NCBI RefSeq assembly: GCF_016907315.1
Contig: NZ_JAFBBS010000001.1
Coordinates: 2,480,001-2,544,000, forward strand
Source: Microbacterium esteraromaticum
Lineage (GTDB): Bacteria > Actinomycetota > Actinomycetes > Actinomycetales > Microbacteriaceae
Direction: 5' to 3'
DNA: 64,000 nt
Positions 8,408 to 18,271 of the stretch are shown one piece after another; position 1 is the first letter of the stretch, and each line of letters starts with the position of its first letter. The notes under the pieces were generated by a model. The model saw only the letters and a program-made list of their open reading frames with translations. It was not told where the DNA came from and did no database searches. Position numbers and translations under genes: made by a program.

Positions 8408-10741
8408 ATGGCCGTGCCTCCTCTGACCTCGATCGTCATCCCGGTCTTCAACGACGAGAGCACGATATCTGCCGCGCTGCGGAGTGCACGCAGGCAGACG
8501 GTAGAGCAGATCGAGATCATCTGCGTCGACGACGCGTCGACCGACGGCACGGCAGCGGTGGTCGAGAGGCACCGAGCCGAGGATCCTCGGGTGCGACTGG
8601 TGACGCATCCCCGGAACCTCTCGGCTTTCCAGTCGCGACGCACGGGCATCCTGGCCGCTCGGTCGGAGCGCGTGCTGTTCCTCGACGGCGATGATGAACT
8701 CGCGCTCGATGCGGTTGAGAAGGCCCTGACTGCGGCGGATGCCTCCGAGGCCGACCTCATCGGCTTCGGCGTCACCGTGATCGAGAAGGACGGCCGCACG
8801 GGCGGCTCGTACGAGCGCAGGCTGCAGCCGGCGCACCGGCACCTCGACGGCACCGAGGTGCTGCGCGGACTGTTCCCGGTCGGGCGAGCCGCACAGGGCC
8901 AGCTGTGGCGCATGATGTTCCGCACCCGTCTCCTGAGGGAGGCGTATGCGCTGCTCGACGACGACCTGGTGTTCCCTCGCGTGAACGACCTGCCCCTGAT
9001 GCTCCTCGTCGCGGCGCTCGCCTCGTCGTACGTGTCGATCGACGACCGGCTCTACCTCTACCACTTCGGTCGCGGGGGGAGCGGACACGACGTCGACAGC
9101 GTGGAACGTGCGCGCTTCTACACCTCGGCGATCGACCCGATCACCGCCATCGCCCCCGCTGTCGACGAGCTCGCGTCGAGGCATCCCGACCCCGGGCTTC
9201 TACGCGAGACGTACGAATCGGCGCGCCTGTCGATCGTCGGCTACGTGTGCTCTCAGCTCATCGACCGCAGCGACGGGGCCATGCTCGGCGCCGCGCTCGC
9301 CCATCTGCACACCGTCGCTACGGCGCACGACATCGTGCATGCGGCTGCGCGGTTCTACCCCCGCACGCTGAGCACACTGAAGTTCCACACGCCGCCGCAA
9401 CCCGCCGAGCGGATCGCCGCGCGCAACGTGCTGCTCGTGACCTCGACGCTGCGCACAGGCGGGGTCACGGCGGTGATCTCCTCTCAGGCGCAGTACCTTC
9501 GCGCGGGCGGGCACCGTGTGACAGTGGTCGCCCGAAGTGCGGGGAGTGAGCCGGCAGCCGTCCCCCCTGGTGTCGAGTTCGTCGAGTTGACCGGTCGCAC
9601 CCTCGTCGACCGCCTCGAGAACTGGGGTCGGATCATCCGCGATCGTCGCGTCGACGTCGTGATCGACCATCAGGTGCTCTACACCGATTCGTGGCCTGAG
9701 TTCGCCCTGATGGCTCGGGCCGAAGGTGCCGCGACCGTCGGATGGATGCACAACTTCGTGGGCCGCCCGCTCTACGAGGGCAACGGCCGGCTGTCACTCA
9801 TCGAACGCTGCGCCGCCACTCTCGACCGGCTCGTGGTGCTGTCGCCCCTGGATGTCGCGTACTTCCGGCTGCGAGGAGTGCGGAACGTCGCGTGGCTGCC
9901 GAACCCGCCCTCCCCGCTGCTGCTCGAGTCGTCCGTGAACCCGGTGCAGAAGCAGGCGCCCTCGGGACGCATCGAGCTGCTGTGGTGGGGCCGACTCGAG
10001 CAGCGCACCAAGCAGGTGTACGAGCTGATCGAGATCGGCGCCCAGCTGCGCTCTCTGGGCGCAGACTTCCGTCTCACCATCGTCGGACCCGACTGGGACG
10101 ACGTCACGGCGGCCAGGTTCAACGCGCGGTCGCGTCGGCGGGGCCTCGGTGCGCAGGTCGTCGCGGTGGGTCCGCTGCGAGGTGCGGCGCTGCGAGACGC
10201 CATCGACTCCGCGCACATGTTCGTCTCGACGAGCATCATCGAGGGCTACCAGCTGACCATCGCCGAGGCACAGGCCCGAGGGCTGCCTGTGGCGATGTAC
10301 GAGCTGCCGTGGCTGACGCTCGTGCAGGGGAACGAGGGCATCGTCTCGGTGCCGCAAGGGGACGCACGCGGGTTGGCGCGGCGGATCGTCGAACTCAGCG
10401 GCGCTCCCGAGCGCTACGTCCGACTGTCGCGAGCGTCGCAGGAGGCTGCTGATCGAGCGGTGTCATACGACTTCGCGCGGCTGTACGAAGACGTCGTCGC
10501 CGGCACTCTGCCGGATGAGTTCACGCCCGAGCCGAACCAGGACGATGCCCGGCGGCTGCTGGGGCTGCTCGTCTTCTTCGCGGAGCGCGGACGGGGCGGA
10601 CAGCGTGCATCGACGCCGGATGCGGGGCTCGCGACGCGACTGTGGAGGTCGGCAGCACCGGCCGGTCGGGCGGCGCTGAAGCTCGCCCCCGGGCTCCGGC
10701 CTGTCGCGCATCGCGCGAAGAAGTGGCTCGGCGCCCGCTAG
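8408..10741 (+). CDS. Two-domain glycosyltransferase (GT2 + GT4)
   Basis: The 777-aa protein joins two glycosyltransferase modules. Residues about 1-240 are GT2 (SIVIPVFNDE, VDDASTDGT, LFLDGDDEL). From about residue 335 a GT-B fold begins (LLVTSTLRTGGV), with the donor-site motif STSIIEGYQLTIAEAQ near residue 610. It has no membrane helix, so it acts in the cytoplasm. It is clearly paralogous to the first two thirds of the protein at 13660: both share SGH near residue 220, a WMHNF/WLHNF motif, and LPNPPSP. It could add two sugars in succession or alternate them; the linkages are unknown. Confidence 0.88.
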   Translation: MAVPPLTSIVIPVFNDESTISAALRSARRQTVEQIEIICVDDASTDGTAAVVERHRAEDPRVRLVTHPRNLSAFQSRRTGILAARSERVLFLDGDDELALDAVEKALTAADASEADLIGFGVTVIEKDGRTGGSYERRLQPAHRHLDGTEVLRGLFPVGRAAQGQLWRMMFRTRLLREAYALLDDDLVFPRVNDLPLMLLVAALASSYVSIDDRLYLYHFGRGGSGHDVDSVERARFYTSAIDPITAIAPAVDELASRHPDPGLLRETYESARLSIVGYVCSQLIDRSDGAMLGAALAHLHTVATAHDIVHAAARFYPRTLSTLKFHTPPQPAERIAARNVLLVTSTLRTGGVTAVISSQAQYLRAGGHRVTVVARSAGSEPAAVPPGVEFVELTGRTLVDRLENWGRIIRDRRVDVVIDHQVLYTDSWPEFALMARAEGAATVGWMHNFVGRPLYEGNGRLSLIERCAATLDRLVVLSPLDVAYFRLRGVRNVAWLPNPPSPLLLESSVNPVQKQAPSGRIELLWWGRLEQRTKQVYELIEIGAQLRSLGADFRLTIVGPDWDDVTAARFNARSRRRGLGAQVVAVGPLRGAALRDAIDSAHMFVSTSIIEGYQLTIAEAQARGLPVAMYELPWLTLVQGNEGIVSVPQGDARGLARRIVELSGAPERYVRLSRASQEAADRAVSYDFARLYEDVVAGTLPDEFTPEPNQDDARRLLGLLVFFAERGRGGQRASTPDAGLATRLWRSAAPAGRAALKLAPGLRPVAHRAKKWLGAR

Positions 10742-10767
10742 CGGACCCGGCCGTCCGGCGGGAAGGG

Positions 10768-12537
10768 CTATGTCGCCGGCGGTTCCTCGGAGCCGACGGG
10801 AGGCGGTTCTTCCGTGATGGGAGGGGGCTCCTCCGAGGGGGGAGGCGGCTCTTCGGTGGGCTCGGGCGCCGGAACGGTGGGCTCCGCGGTGGGCACGGGA
10901 ATCGTCGGCAGTGAGGGCACGGTCGGCGCGGGCGCAGGCGACGTCGGAGGCTGCGACGGGCTGCTGGCCGGTGGCTGCTGCGGTGAGACGGGCAGGGGGA
11001 AAGTGGGCTGACGCGGGTCCTCGGGCGGCGCGGTCGGATCGATCTGACGCGTCACCGTCACAGCCTTCGAGACACGCGTGCCGTCTTCGCCGAGCGCAGT
11101 GAGCGTGTAGCTCTCGGAGTCGCTCGCACAGGGGAAGGGGAGCGTGGCGTTCGTCGCCTTCGGCGGCATGGTCGCCGGTGGAGCGGAAGAGTCGATCACC
11201 GTCGAGGTCAGGGCGACCTGAACGTTGGTCGCGTCGGTGACCTCCCAGCTGAAGGTGGCCAGCGCGGATGCGTCCTCGCTCGCGCACACGACCGGAGCCT
11301 TGGCCGCGCTGAACGTGACGACGGCCGGCTGGGCAGCCGCGGGCTGACCAGTGCTCGCGGCGGGGCGCGGAGAGGACGAACCGGCAGGAGCGGCTGCTGC
11401 GCCGCTCGTTGCGAGGGCGAAGGCCGCGCCGATGCCGATGGCGGCGAGGATCGCGCCCCCGGTGATGATCGCTGCGATGACACGTCTGCGGACGCGTCTG
11501 TCCGCCTCGCGCTGATAGCGCTCGCGGCGGGTCGCTGCACGGGCGTCGCTCTCGGCACGCGCGAGGGAGCGCTTCGTCTCCTCCGCGGCCTCACGAGGAC
11601 TCGCGGGCTCGAGTCCTCGCAGCAGCTCGTCGAAGATCGACAGGCCCGCATCTGCTTCGGCGGCCTTGCCGGCAGCGGGTCCGCCGGGTGCGCTTGCGGT
11701 CGCCGGTCCGAGGCCAGCGGATGCCGGCTTCTCCGTCTTGGTCGCCGGTTTCGTGACGGGCTTCGAAGCCGCGCCGACGGCGACGCTCTTCGGATCCTTG
11801 GTCCACTTCACGTAGTCGGCGATCACGTCCTCGGCCGGGCCGTCGGCTCGGAGCTCGCCCTTGTGCACCCACAGCACACGATCGCAGGTGTCTCGGAGCG
11901 AACCGACCGAGTGGCTCACGATCATGACGAGCCCGGCGCTCTTGCGCAGCTCGGCGATGCGCTTCTCGCTCTTGAGCCGGAAGCGGCGATCGCCGACGGC
12001 AAGGGCCTCATCGACGAGCAGGATCGAGTGCGCCTTCGCCGAGGCGATGGCGAAGCGCAGCCGGGCGCCCATCCCGGCCGAGTAGGTGCGCATCGGGTGG
12101 TGGATGAACTCGTTCAGCTCGGCGAAGTCGGCGATCGGGTCGACCTGGGCCGCAGCCTCTTCGGCGCTGAAGCCCATCGCGAGAAGGCCGAGCTTGATGT
12201 TGTTCTCGCCCGAGAGGGAAGGAACCAGGGCCGCGTTGACGCCGAGAAGCACAGGCCTGTCGCGTGCCCAGATGGTGCCTTCGGAGGTGGGGACGAGACC
12301 GCTCATCGCGCGGAAGAGGGTCGACTTGCCTGAGCCGTTATGGCCGACGACGCCGATCGTCTCGCCCTCGGATGCCGTGAAGGTCACCCCGCGCAGAGCC
12401 GGCACTGTCTTCAGGCCACGCCCACCGCGGAGGGCGGCGGCGCTGAACAGGCGCTCTCGGGGGCCCATCCGCTTGCCCGAGGCGTAGACGCGGTAGTTGA
12501 CGTGCGCGTTGTCGGCGACGATCATCGGCCGGGGCAT
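10768..12537 (-). CDS. TagH/Wzt-like ABC ATPase with membrane-crossing C-terminal extension
   Basis: Residues about 1-245 are an ABC ATPase of the teichoic-acid/O-antigen exporter class, with Walker A GHNGSGKST (65-73), signature YSAGMGARLR, Walker B SILLVDEALAVGD and switch SHS. A linker rich in Ala, Lys and Pro leads to one membrane helix (about 353-376), then an extracellular part of about 110 residues with two cysteines and a C-terminal Pro/Glu-rich tail of about 80 residues. B. subtilis TagH has a similar ATPase-helix-extracellular layout. The start is uncertain: a TTG at 12588 overlapping the permease stop adds 17 residues and has GAGG upstream. The partner permease is the gene at 12578. 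Confidence 0.88.
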   Translation of the reverse strand: MPRPMIVADNAHVNYRVYASGKRMGPRERLFSAAALRGGRGLKTVPALRGVTFTASEGETIGVVGHNGSGKSTLFRAMSGLVPTSEGTIWARDRPVLLGVNAALVPSLSGENNIKLGLLAMGFSAEEAAAQVDPIADFAELNEFIHHPMRTYSAGMGARLRFAIASAKAHSILLVDEALAVGDRRFRLKSEKRIAELRKSAGLVMIVSHSVGSLRDTCDRVLWVHKGELRADGPAEDVIADYVKWTKDPKSVAVGAASKPVTKPATKTEKPASAGLGPATASAPGGPAAGKAAEADAGLSIFDELLRGLEPASPREAAEETKRSLARAESDARAATRRERYQREADRRVRRRVIAAIITGGAILAAIGIGAAFALATSGAAAAPAGSSSPRPAASTGQPAAAQPAVVTFSAAKAPVVCASEDASALATFSWEVTDATNVQVALTSTVIDSSAPPATMPPKATNATLPFPCASDSESYTLTALGEDGTRVSKAVTVTRQIDPTAPPEDPRQPTFPLPVSPQQPPASSPSQPPTSPAPAPTVPSLPTIPVPTAEPTVPAPEPTEEPPPPSEEPPPITEEPPPVGSEEPPAT

Positions 12538-12577
12538 CGCGGGCTCCAGCAGCTCCAGCCGGCCGTTCTGAGCGGAT

Positions 12578-13429
12578 TCACTCGCCAAGGCCGTACCTCG
12601 CTTCAGCACGCCAGAAGAAGACCACGCCGAACAGCAGTGTGACAACGGCCCACACGGGCGCGAGGATCCATGCGATCGGCGGAGCCGTGTATGACTGCAG
12701 CAAGACGTCGCGTGCGATCCCGATGAACCCGTACGTCGGGATCATCTGAACGAATCCGAGGATCACGGGATGATCGGCGAGCGCGCCGTCGACGTCGAAG
12801 AAGATGCCCGTGGCGTACAGCAGCACGCGATTCATGATCGGGATGATCAGCTGCACATCGCGTGCATGCACTGAGAGGCGCGCAGCGATGAGCGCGCAGC
12901 CGAAGTTGAAGACCGCCATCACCGCGAGCAGGGGGAAGATCAGCAGCCACGACCAGGCGAGAGGCTCGCCGAACGCGAGAAGAATGACGAAGATCAGCCC
13001 GACGACGGGGATCATGCGCAGGGTCTCCTCGATCACGATCGAGGTCGGCAGCAGGATCCGCGGGAAGCCGAGGCTCTGCACGAGTTTGCCGTTGTTCGTG
13101 ATCGATTTCGCCCCGCCCAGCAGCGACTGCGTGAAGAACTCGAAGAGGCAGATTCCGATGATGATGAACTGCGCGTACCCATCGGGTCTGGCCGAGCTCG
13201 ACAGGATGAAGCTGAACATCGTGCCGTAGATGAGCGCCATCGAAAGCGGCCGCATGACCAGCCACAGGATGCCGAGCCGGTTCTCGAGCAGGCTGCCGAT
13301 CAGGCGGTGGGCGGCGAAGGTGGAGGCGAACTGGCGTCGTCGCCATGCCTCGACCAGGTAGGCGCCCAGAGGAGGACGCTGGCCGACCGGGTGCAGCCCA
13401 TCGAGTCCGGGGGACGACACGTCAGCCAT
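12578..13429 (-). CDS. ABC-2 type polysaccharide export permease (TagG/Wzm-like)
   Basis: The 283-aa protein has six hydrophobic segments and the ABC-2 family pattern (WLVMRPLSMALIYGTMF, then GICLFEFFTQSL). It would form the export channel with the ATPase encoded directly downstream, moving a lipid-linked glycan across the membrane. The ATG at 13429 was chosen because the longer frame to 13561 codes for arginine-rich, non-membrane sequence unlike the family. A 230-bp divergent region separates it from the three-domain glycosyltransferase gene. Confidence 0.9.
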   Translation of the reverse strand: MADVSSPGLDGLHPVGQRPPLGAYLVEAWRRRQFASTFAAHRLIGSLLENRLGILWLVMRPLSMALIYGTMFSFILSSSARPDGYAQFIIIGICLFEFFTQSLLGGAKSITNNGKLVQSLGFPRILLPTSIVIEETLRMIPVVGLIFVILLAFGEPLAWSWLLIFPLLAVMAVFNFGCALIAARLSVHARDVQLIIPIMNRVLLYATGIFFDVDGALADHPVILGFVQMIPTYGFIGIARDVLLQSYTAPPIAWILAPVWAVVTLLFGVVFFWRAEARYGLGE

Positions 13430-13659
13430 GTTGCCGTGCCTCTTTCGTGATCGGATTCCGCCGCGGGCTCCGCGTGCGGGCTGGGGTGGCCTGGCACGGG
13501 GGACGGAGCGGGCGGCAACGTGCTGGGGGAGGTCGGGCGCGCGAGCGTGACCCGGATCCACGCGGGAAATCCGCGTAGATAGGATCTAATCTAACCCGTG
13601 TCTCCCGAATACGGGATCCGCGAGAGCGCCCGCTCCGCGAACGTAAGCCTGGAGGGCAT

Positions 13660-16600
13660 GTGGCCGACGACGCGCGGATCTCCATCGTCATGCCGCTTTT
13701 CGACGATGAGAAGCATGTGTCGGCGGCTCTGCAGAGCTGTCTGGACCAGACGCTCCGTGAGATCGAGATCATCTGCGTCGACGACGCGTCGACCGACGGC
13801 ACCGTCGGCATCGTGGAGCAATTCCAGCAGCGGGATTCGCGGATCACGCTGATCCGCCAGGCCGAGAACAGGTCGGCTTTCCAGGCCCGTCGGGCGGGAA
13901 TAGCGGCGGCGTCCGCCCCGTACGTGCTCTTTCTCGACGGCGACGACGAACTCGACGCTCGCACCGCGCAGCTTGCTCTCGCCGCGGCGATGTCGACCGA
14001 CTCCGATGTCGTCGGCTTCGGAGTCGAGATCGTCGCTCCCGACGGTGTGCCGACCCGTCTCGAGAAGGCGCTTCAGCCGACGTTCTCAGAACTGCGCACC
14101 CCGCACATCGTCCCGAACCTGTTCCCGGTCGGCGAGGTGGCGAACGGCCACCTCTGGCGGTACCTCTTCTCGACGGACCTGCTGCGCGCGGCCTACGACG
14201 GATTCGGGGAAGATCTGCGCTTCTACCGTGCGAACGACCTCCCGATCTCGTTTCTCGCACTCGCGCAGGCGAAGAAGTACACATCGATCCCGGATCGGCT
14301 CTATCGCTACCACTTCCGTCGGGGCACTAGCGGGCATCGCGTCGACGGCACGGATAGATTCGCGTTCCTGCTGAGCGGCATCGCACCCATCGTCGCGATC
14401 GCCGACCGGGTTCAGCTGATGGCGAGGGAATCCGAGTCGGGCGACTCGCTTCTGGCCGCCTACGAATCCGCGCGGCTGCACATCATCGCGAACGTGCTCC
14501 GCTATGCGATTCGCGATACCTCCGGTTCACTGCAGCGGGCGTGCATGTCGATGATGTCGACGAAAGTAGGCCTGCTCGATCTGGTGCGCGCAGCCGCGGC
14601 ATTCTGCCCTGACGCTCTCACCGCGATCTCGGCGCACGCCGAAGCGCCACCGGCGCCGCAGTCTCCGCAGCGCGTGCTTCTGACGACGCGCCGGTTGGAC
14701 ACCGGTGGGCTTCAGAACGTGCTCGTCGACCAGGCGGCCCGGCTGACAGCCGCAGGTCATGAGGTCACGATCGCGGTGCTCGAGACTGCCGACAGCCAGC
14801 TCGAGGTGCCGGACGGCGTCGAGGTGGTGGAGCTGACGAACGCGAACACCCTCAGGCGGGTGGATGAGTGGGTCGCGCTGTGCCGGGAGCGATCGATCGA
14901 CATCGTGATCGATCATCACATCCTCTACAACGAGCACTGGCCGTGGCGGACGCTCGCTGCGATCGCGATCGGCATTCCGACCATCGGCTGGTTGCACAAC
15001 TTCGCCCTTCGGCCGCTCTTCGACCAGAGCAACCGCATCTCATTCCTCGACGAGCATCTGCAGACGCTCCTGTCCGTGGTGACCCTCTCGCCGACGGACG
15101 TGGTGTTCTGGAAGCTGCGAGGTCAGAACCAGGCCGTCCATCTGCCCAACCCTCCGTCGCCGCTCGCCATCAGCGCACTCGCGGGCGACCTGCAGCCGCG
15201 CCGGCTCGCCGGGCGTCTCGAACTGGCATGGTGGGGCCGGCTGAACGCCACCACCAAGCAGGTTCAGCATCTCGTCGACATCGCGGCCGAACTTCGCGCC
15301 AGAGAAATCGACTTCCGGCTGACGATCGTCGGACCTGGTTCCAAGGACCTTTCGGCGATGGACGTTCGCCGGTATGCGCAGCAGCGGGGCGTGGGCGATG
15401 CGGTGGAGCTGCTCGGCGAACTGAACGCATCTGAGTTGCAGAGGGCAGTGGCCGACGCGCATCTTCTCGTGTCGACGAGCGCGATCGAGGGCTACCAGCT
15501 GACCCTCGTCGAGGCGCAGGCGATGGGGATGCCGGTCGCCATGTACGACCTGCCCTGGCTCGCGACCGTTCGAGGCAACCCGGCGGTGCTGACGTCGCAG
15601 CCAGACGACCCGGCAGCGCTCGCCGACCTCATCGCAGGGCTTGCACGCGATCCCGAGCGGTACGCGCAGCTTTCGCAGCACGCCCGTGAACACGCGCAGC
15701 GGATCGCGGATGTCGATCTCGGCCTGCTGCTCGAGCAGCTGGTCGCCGGCGCGCTGCCCGCCGAGTACTCACCGGCCCCGAGTCTCGCCGAGGCGAGCCT
15801 GCTTCTCGACTGGTCGGTGCGAATCGGCGAGCGCAACGTGAAGACGGCTGCGGCGGAGCTCGCCGGCACCGATGCGGATGCACTGCGGCGCGACCGTGAT
15901 CTGGCGCGAGCGCAGCTGAGACAGATCACCGAGGGACCGTCGTTCCGCATCGGGCGCGCGATCACGAAGCTGCCGCGCCGAGTGCGCGACCTGGTGCGCC
16001 CGGCGAAGAAGAGCTCGCTGTTCGCCGGCACCGCGACCGTCGTTCGCGCTGCGGTGTCGGCCCCACCGCCTCCCTTGCGGGCGAATCCGAGCATCCCGAC
16101 GCCCGGCCGGGCGACCGTACCCGACGTGTCGTTCGTCATCCCGGTCTACAACGCCGAGGCCTGGCTCGAGGACTGCGTGACCAGTGTTCTTGCGCAGACG
16201 GGCATCGACGTCGAAGTGATCTGCATCGACGACGGCTCGACCGACGGTTCCGGCCGGATTCTGAGCAGGCTCGCTGATGCCGATCCGCGAGTGACGGTGA
16301 TAGAGCAGGCGAACAGCGGGCAGTCGGTCGGTCGCAACAGAGGCCTGGATGCTGCCGCCGGGCGCTACCTCATCTATCTCGACAGCGATGACTACTGGCC
16401 GGGCGACGTGGCCAAGCGGCTGGTGCGGAGCGCGGACGAGAGCGATCTCGATCTGCTGCTGTTCGACTGCATCGCCTTCCGCGACGGTGACATCGACGAC
16501 AAGGTCTGGAAGCGCTACTCGACCTACTATCAGCGCGCGCACACCTATCGAGAGGTGCGCAGCGGAGTGCAGCTGATGGCCGACATGCGCCGCAGCAAGG

Positions 16601-17046
16601 ACTATCGACCGCACGTGGGGCTCTACATGGCGCGTACGAGCTTCGTGCGCACGCAGGGGGTGCGGTTCATCCCGGGGATCGTGCACCAGGACAACCCGTA
16701 CACGTTCCGCCTGATGCTGCACGCGTCGCGCGCGGCTCACGAGAGCATCGATGCGTACGCACGTCGAATGCGTCCTGGTTCGACCATCACGACGCTGAAC
16801 GCCGAGCGATCGGCGAGGGGCTACTACTTGTCGTACCTGGAGATGACACGCGAGATGAAGAACCATCGGCTGCCCGCGCAGGTGACCGATCCCGTGAACA
16901 ACATCGTCGACTATGTGTACGACGGAGCACGAAAGCAGTTCGCACTGCTCGACCCGGCCGCGCTCGACGAGCTCCGGTCACTCGACCTGAGCGACGACGC
17001 GCAGCGGATCTTCGCCTCGCTCCTCGAGAGCAGCAGGGACGCATGA
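13660..17046 (+). CDS. Three-domain glycosyltransferase (GT2 + GT4 + GT2)
   Basis: This 1128-aa protein carries three modules. Residues about 1-235 are GT2 (SIVMPLFDDE, VDDASTDGT, LFLDGDDEL), about 330-680 GT4/GT-B (LLTTRRLDTGGL, STSAIEGYQLTLVEAQ), and about 820-1128 a second GT2 (SFVIPVYNAEAW, IDDGSTDGS, YLDSDDYW). The first two modules are paralogous to the protein at 8408. The start is GTG 13660, with GGAGG just upstream. The promoter is probably the TAGGAT/TAATCT boxes near 13575-13592. It probably builds a multi-sugar repeat of the exported glycan in the cytoplasm. Confidence 0.88.
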   Translation: MADDARISIVMPLFDDEKHVSAALQSCLDQTLREIEIICVDDASTDGTVGIVEQFQQRDSRITLIRQAENRSAFQARRAGIAAASAPYVLFLDGDDELDARTAQLALAAAMSTDSDVVGFGVEIVAPDGVPTRLEKALQPTFSELRTPHIVPNLFPVGEVANGHLWRYLFSTDLLRAAYDGFGEDLRFYRANDLPISFLALAQAKKYTSIPDRLYRYHFRRGTSGHRVDGTDRFAFLLSGIAPIVAIADRVQLMARESESGDSLLAAYESARLHIIANVLRYAIRDTSGSLQRACMSMMSTKVGLLDLVRAAAAFCPDALTAISAHAEAPPAPQSPQRVLLTTRRLDTGGLQNVLVDQAARLTAAGHEVTIAVLETADSQLEVPDGVEVVELTNANTLRRVDEWVALCRERSIDIVIDHHILYNEHWPWRTLAAIAIGIPTIGWLHNFALRPLFDQSNRISFLDEHLQTLLSVVTLSPTDVVFWKLRGQNQAVHLPNPPSPLAISALAGDLQPRRLAGRLELAWWGRLNATTKQVQHLVDIAAELRAREIDFRLTIVGPGSKDLSAMDVRRYAQQRGVGDAVELLGELNASELQRAVADAHLLVSTSAIEGYQLTLVEAQAMGMPVAMYDLPWLATVRGNPAVLTSQPDDPAALADLIAGLARDPERYAQLSQHAREHAQRIADVDLGLLLEQLVAGALPAEYSPAPSLAEASLLLDWSVRIGERNVKTAAAELAGTDADALRRDRDLARAQLRQITEGPSFRIGRAITKLPRRVRDLVRPAKKSSLFAGTATVVRAAVSAPPPPLRANPSIPTPGRATVPDVSFVIPVYNAEAWLEDCVTSVLAQTGIDVEVICIDDGSTDGSGRILSRLADADPRVTVIEQANSGQSVGRNRGLDAAAGRYLIYLDSDDYWPGDVAKRLVRSADESDLDLLLFDCIAFRDGDIDDKVWKRYSTYYQRAHTYREVRSGVQLMADMRRSKDYRPHVGLYMARTSFVRTQGVRFIPGIVHQDNPYTFRLMLHASRAAHESIDAYARRMRPGSTITTLNAERSARGYYLSYLEMTREMKNHRLPAQVTDPVNNIVDYVYDGARKQFALLDPAALDELRSLDLSDDAQRIFASLLESSRDA

Positions 17047-17082
17047 TGGGCCCGCACTGTGCGGACGCGAGGAGCGATTCGG

Positions 17083-18117
17083 ATGACTGAAAGACGGCGC
17101 GCGCTGATCGTCGGACCGTACAAGGCGCACAACTTCGGTGACGACCTCGTCGGCGGCATCCTCGCGAAGCACCTGCAGCAGCACGGCTATGACGTCAGCA
17201 TCCCTCGCCTGAGCGAGGCCAACAGCGCCTGGCTCGGCACCGCGCATGCCGAGGGCTACGACGGCCTGTTCGAGTCCGCCGACCTCGTGGTCGTCGGCGG
17301 GGGCGGCATCATGAGCGACACGTCCGGCGCCAAGCCGGGGGCCTCGCACCTGCAGTTCGTCGCCGATGCGCAGCAGTCGGGAGCGCTCGCCGGCTCGACG
17401 CCGGTCGTCGTCACGAGCGTCGGGGCAGGGCCATGGCTGCGCGATCGTTCCCGCAAGCTGGCGCTGGGAGTCTCTTCGCGCGCCGACGCGGTCGGCGTGC
17501 GCGACCAGGAGTCCTACGACCACCTGCACGGTCTGGGCGTGCCGGCCGAGAAGATCGTGCTGGGTGCGGATGTGGCCCTGCTGACGCCGGAGTACCTCGA
17601 TTTCGTGCCCACTCGCAGCGGCAAGCTCGGCCTGCAGTTCGACGTGAGCGCGTTCGAAGATGTGCAGGGCAACCCGGAGCTGCCAGCTATCGTGCAGACG
17701 CTGGGGGCATATGCCCGCAAGTGGCGGAAGGACGTCATCCTCATCCGCAACGGCCGGGCACGATCAGAGATCGCCCCGGCGGCGCCCGGTGCCGAACTGC
17801 TGAGTTACACGGCGCTGGAGGACTTCCTGCCGCGTCTCGCCGGCATGCGGGCCCTGTTCACCTCGCACCTGCACCTTGCGATCACGTCGTACTCGCAGCG
17901 GATCCCGACGTTCTCGCTCTACGTGCGTGAGAAGACCCGCAGGTTCTACGAGCAGATCGGGCACCCCGAGCGAGCTCTCGACCTGCGCGTGGCCACCGTG
18001 AAGGACCTGAAGCGCTTTCTCGCCGCGGCGGAGAAGGCGAAGTGGACCGATGCTGACGAGGCGACGCTGAGCAGGCTGAAGTGCGAAGCGCAGACGCTGG
18101 TCGATCTAGCGAATTAA
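17083..18117 (+). CDS. Polysaccharide pyruvyl transferase family protein
   Basis: The 344-aa protein fits the polysaccharide pyruvyltransferase family (PF04230). It has an N-terminal GPYKAHNFGDD loop, a VVVGGGGIMSD segment and the C-terminal TSHLHLAI motif with the conserved histidine. Family members transfer pyruvate from phosphoenolpyruvate to a sugar as a ketal, which adds negative charge. The ATG at 17083 has an AGGAG Shine-Dalgarno about 9 nt upstream and is preferred to an upstream in-frame start at 17059. It lies 36 nt after the three-domain transferase and is probably cotranscribed with it. Confidence 0.82.
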   Translation: MTERRRALIVGPYKAHNFGDDLVGGILAKHLQQHGYDVSIPRLSEANSAWLGTAHAEGYDGLFESADLVVVGGGGIMSDTSGAKPGASHLQFVADAQQSGALAGSTPVVVTSVGAGPWLRDRSRKLALGVSSRADAVGVRDQESYDHLHGLGVPAEKIVLGADVALLTPEYLDFVPTRSGKLGLQFDVSAFEDVQGNPELPAIVQTLGAYARKWRKDVILIRNGRARSEIAPAAPGAELLSYTALEDFLPRLAGMRALFTSHLHLAITSYSQRIPTFSLYVREKTRRFYEQIGHPERALDLRVATVKDLKRFLAAAEKAKWTDADEATLSRLKCEAQTLVDLAN

Positions 18118-18271
18118 GACTCGGTGGCGGAGTATCGGCATGCGCCGAACGTGCCGAGTGCACCCTGTGTGACGGGGTAGCCATGTGGACGTCGAGCATT
18201 CGCAATCGCGGGGTCAGCTCGTGGACCGCTGCGCCATGGTCTTGAGAGGTGGCGGGATCTGTATCGGGGAT

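Noticed and set aside
18118..18271. Terminator or small RNA in the 154-bp gap between the convergent pyruvyltransferase and glycosyltransferase genes
   Set aside because: Only short 5-6 bp complementary stretches with internal loops are seen; not enough to call a feature.
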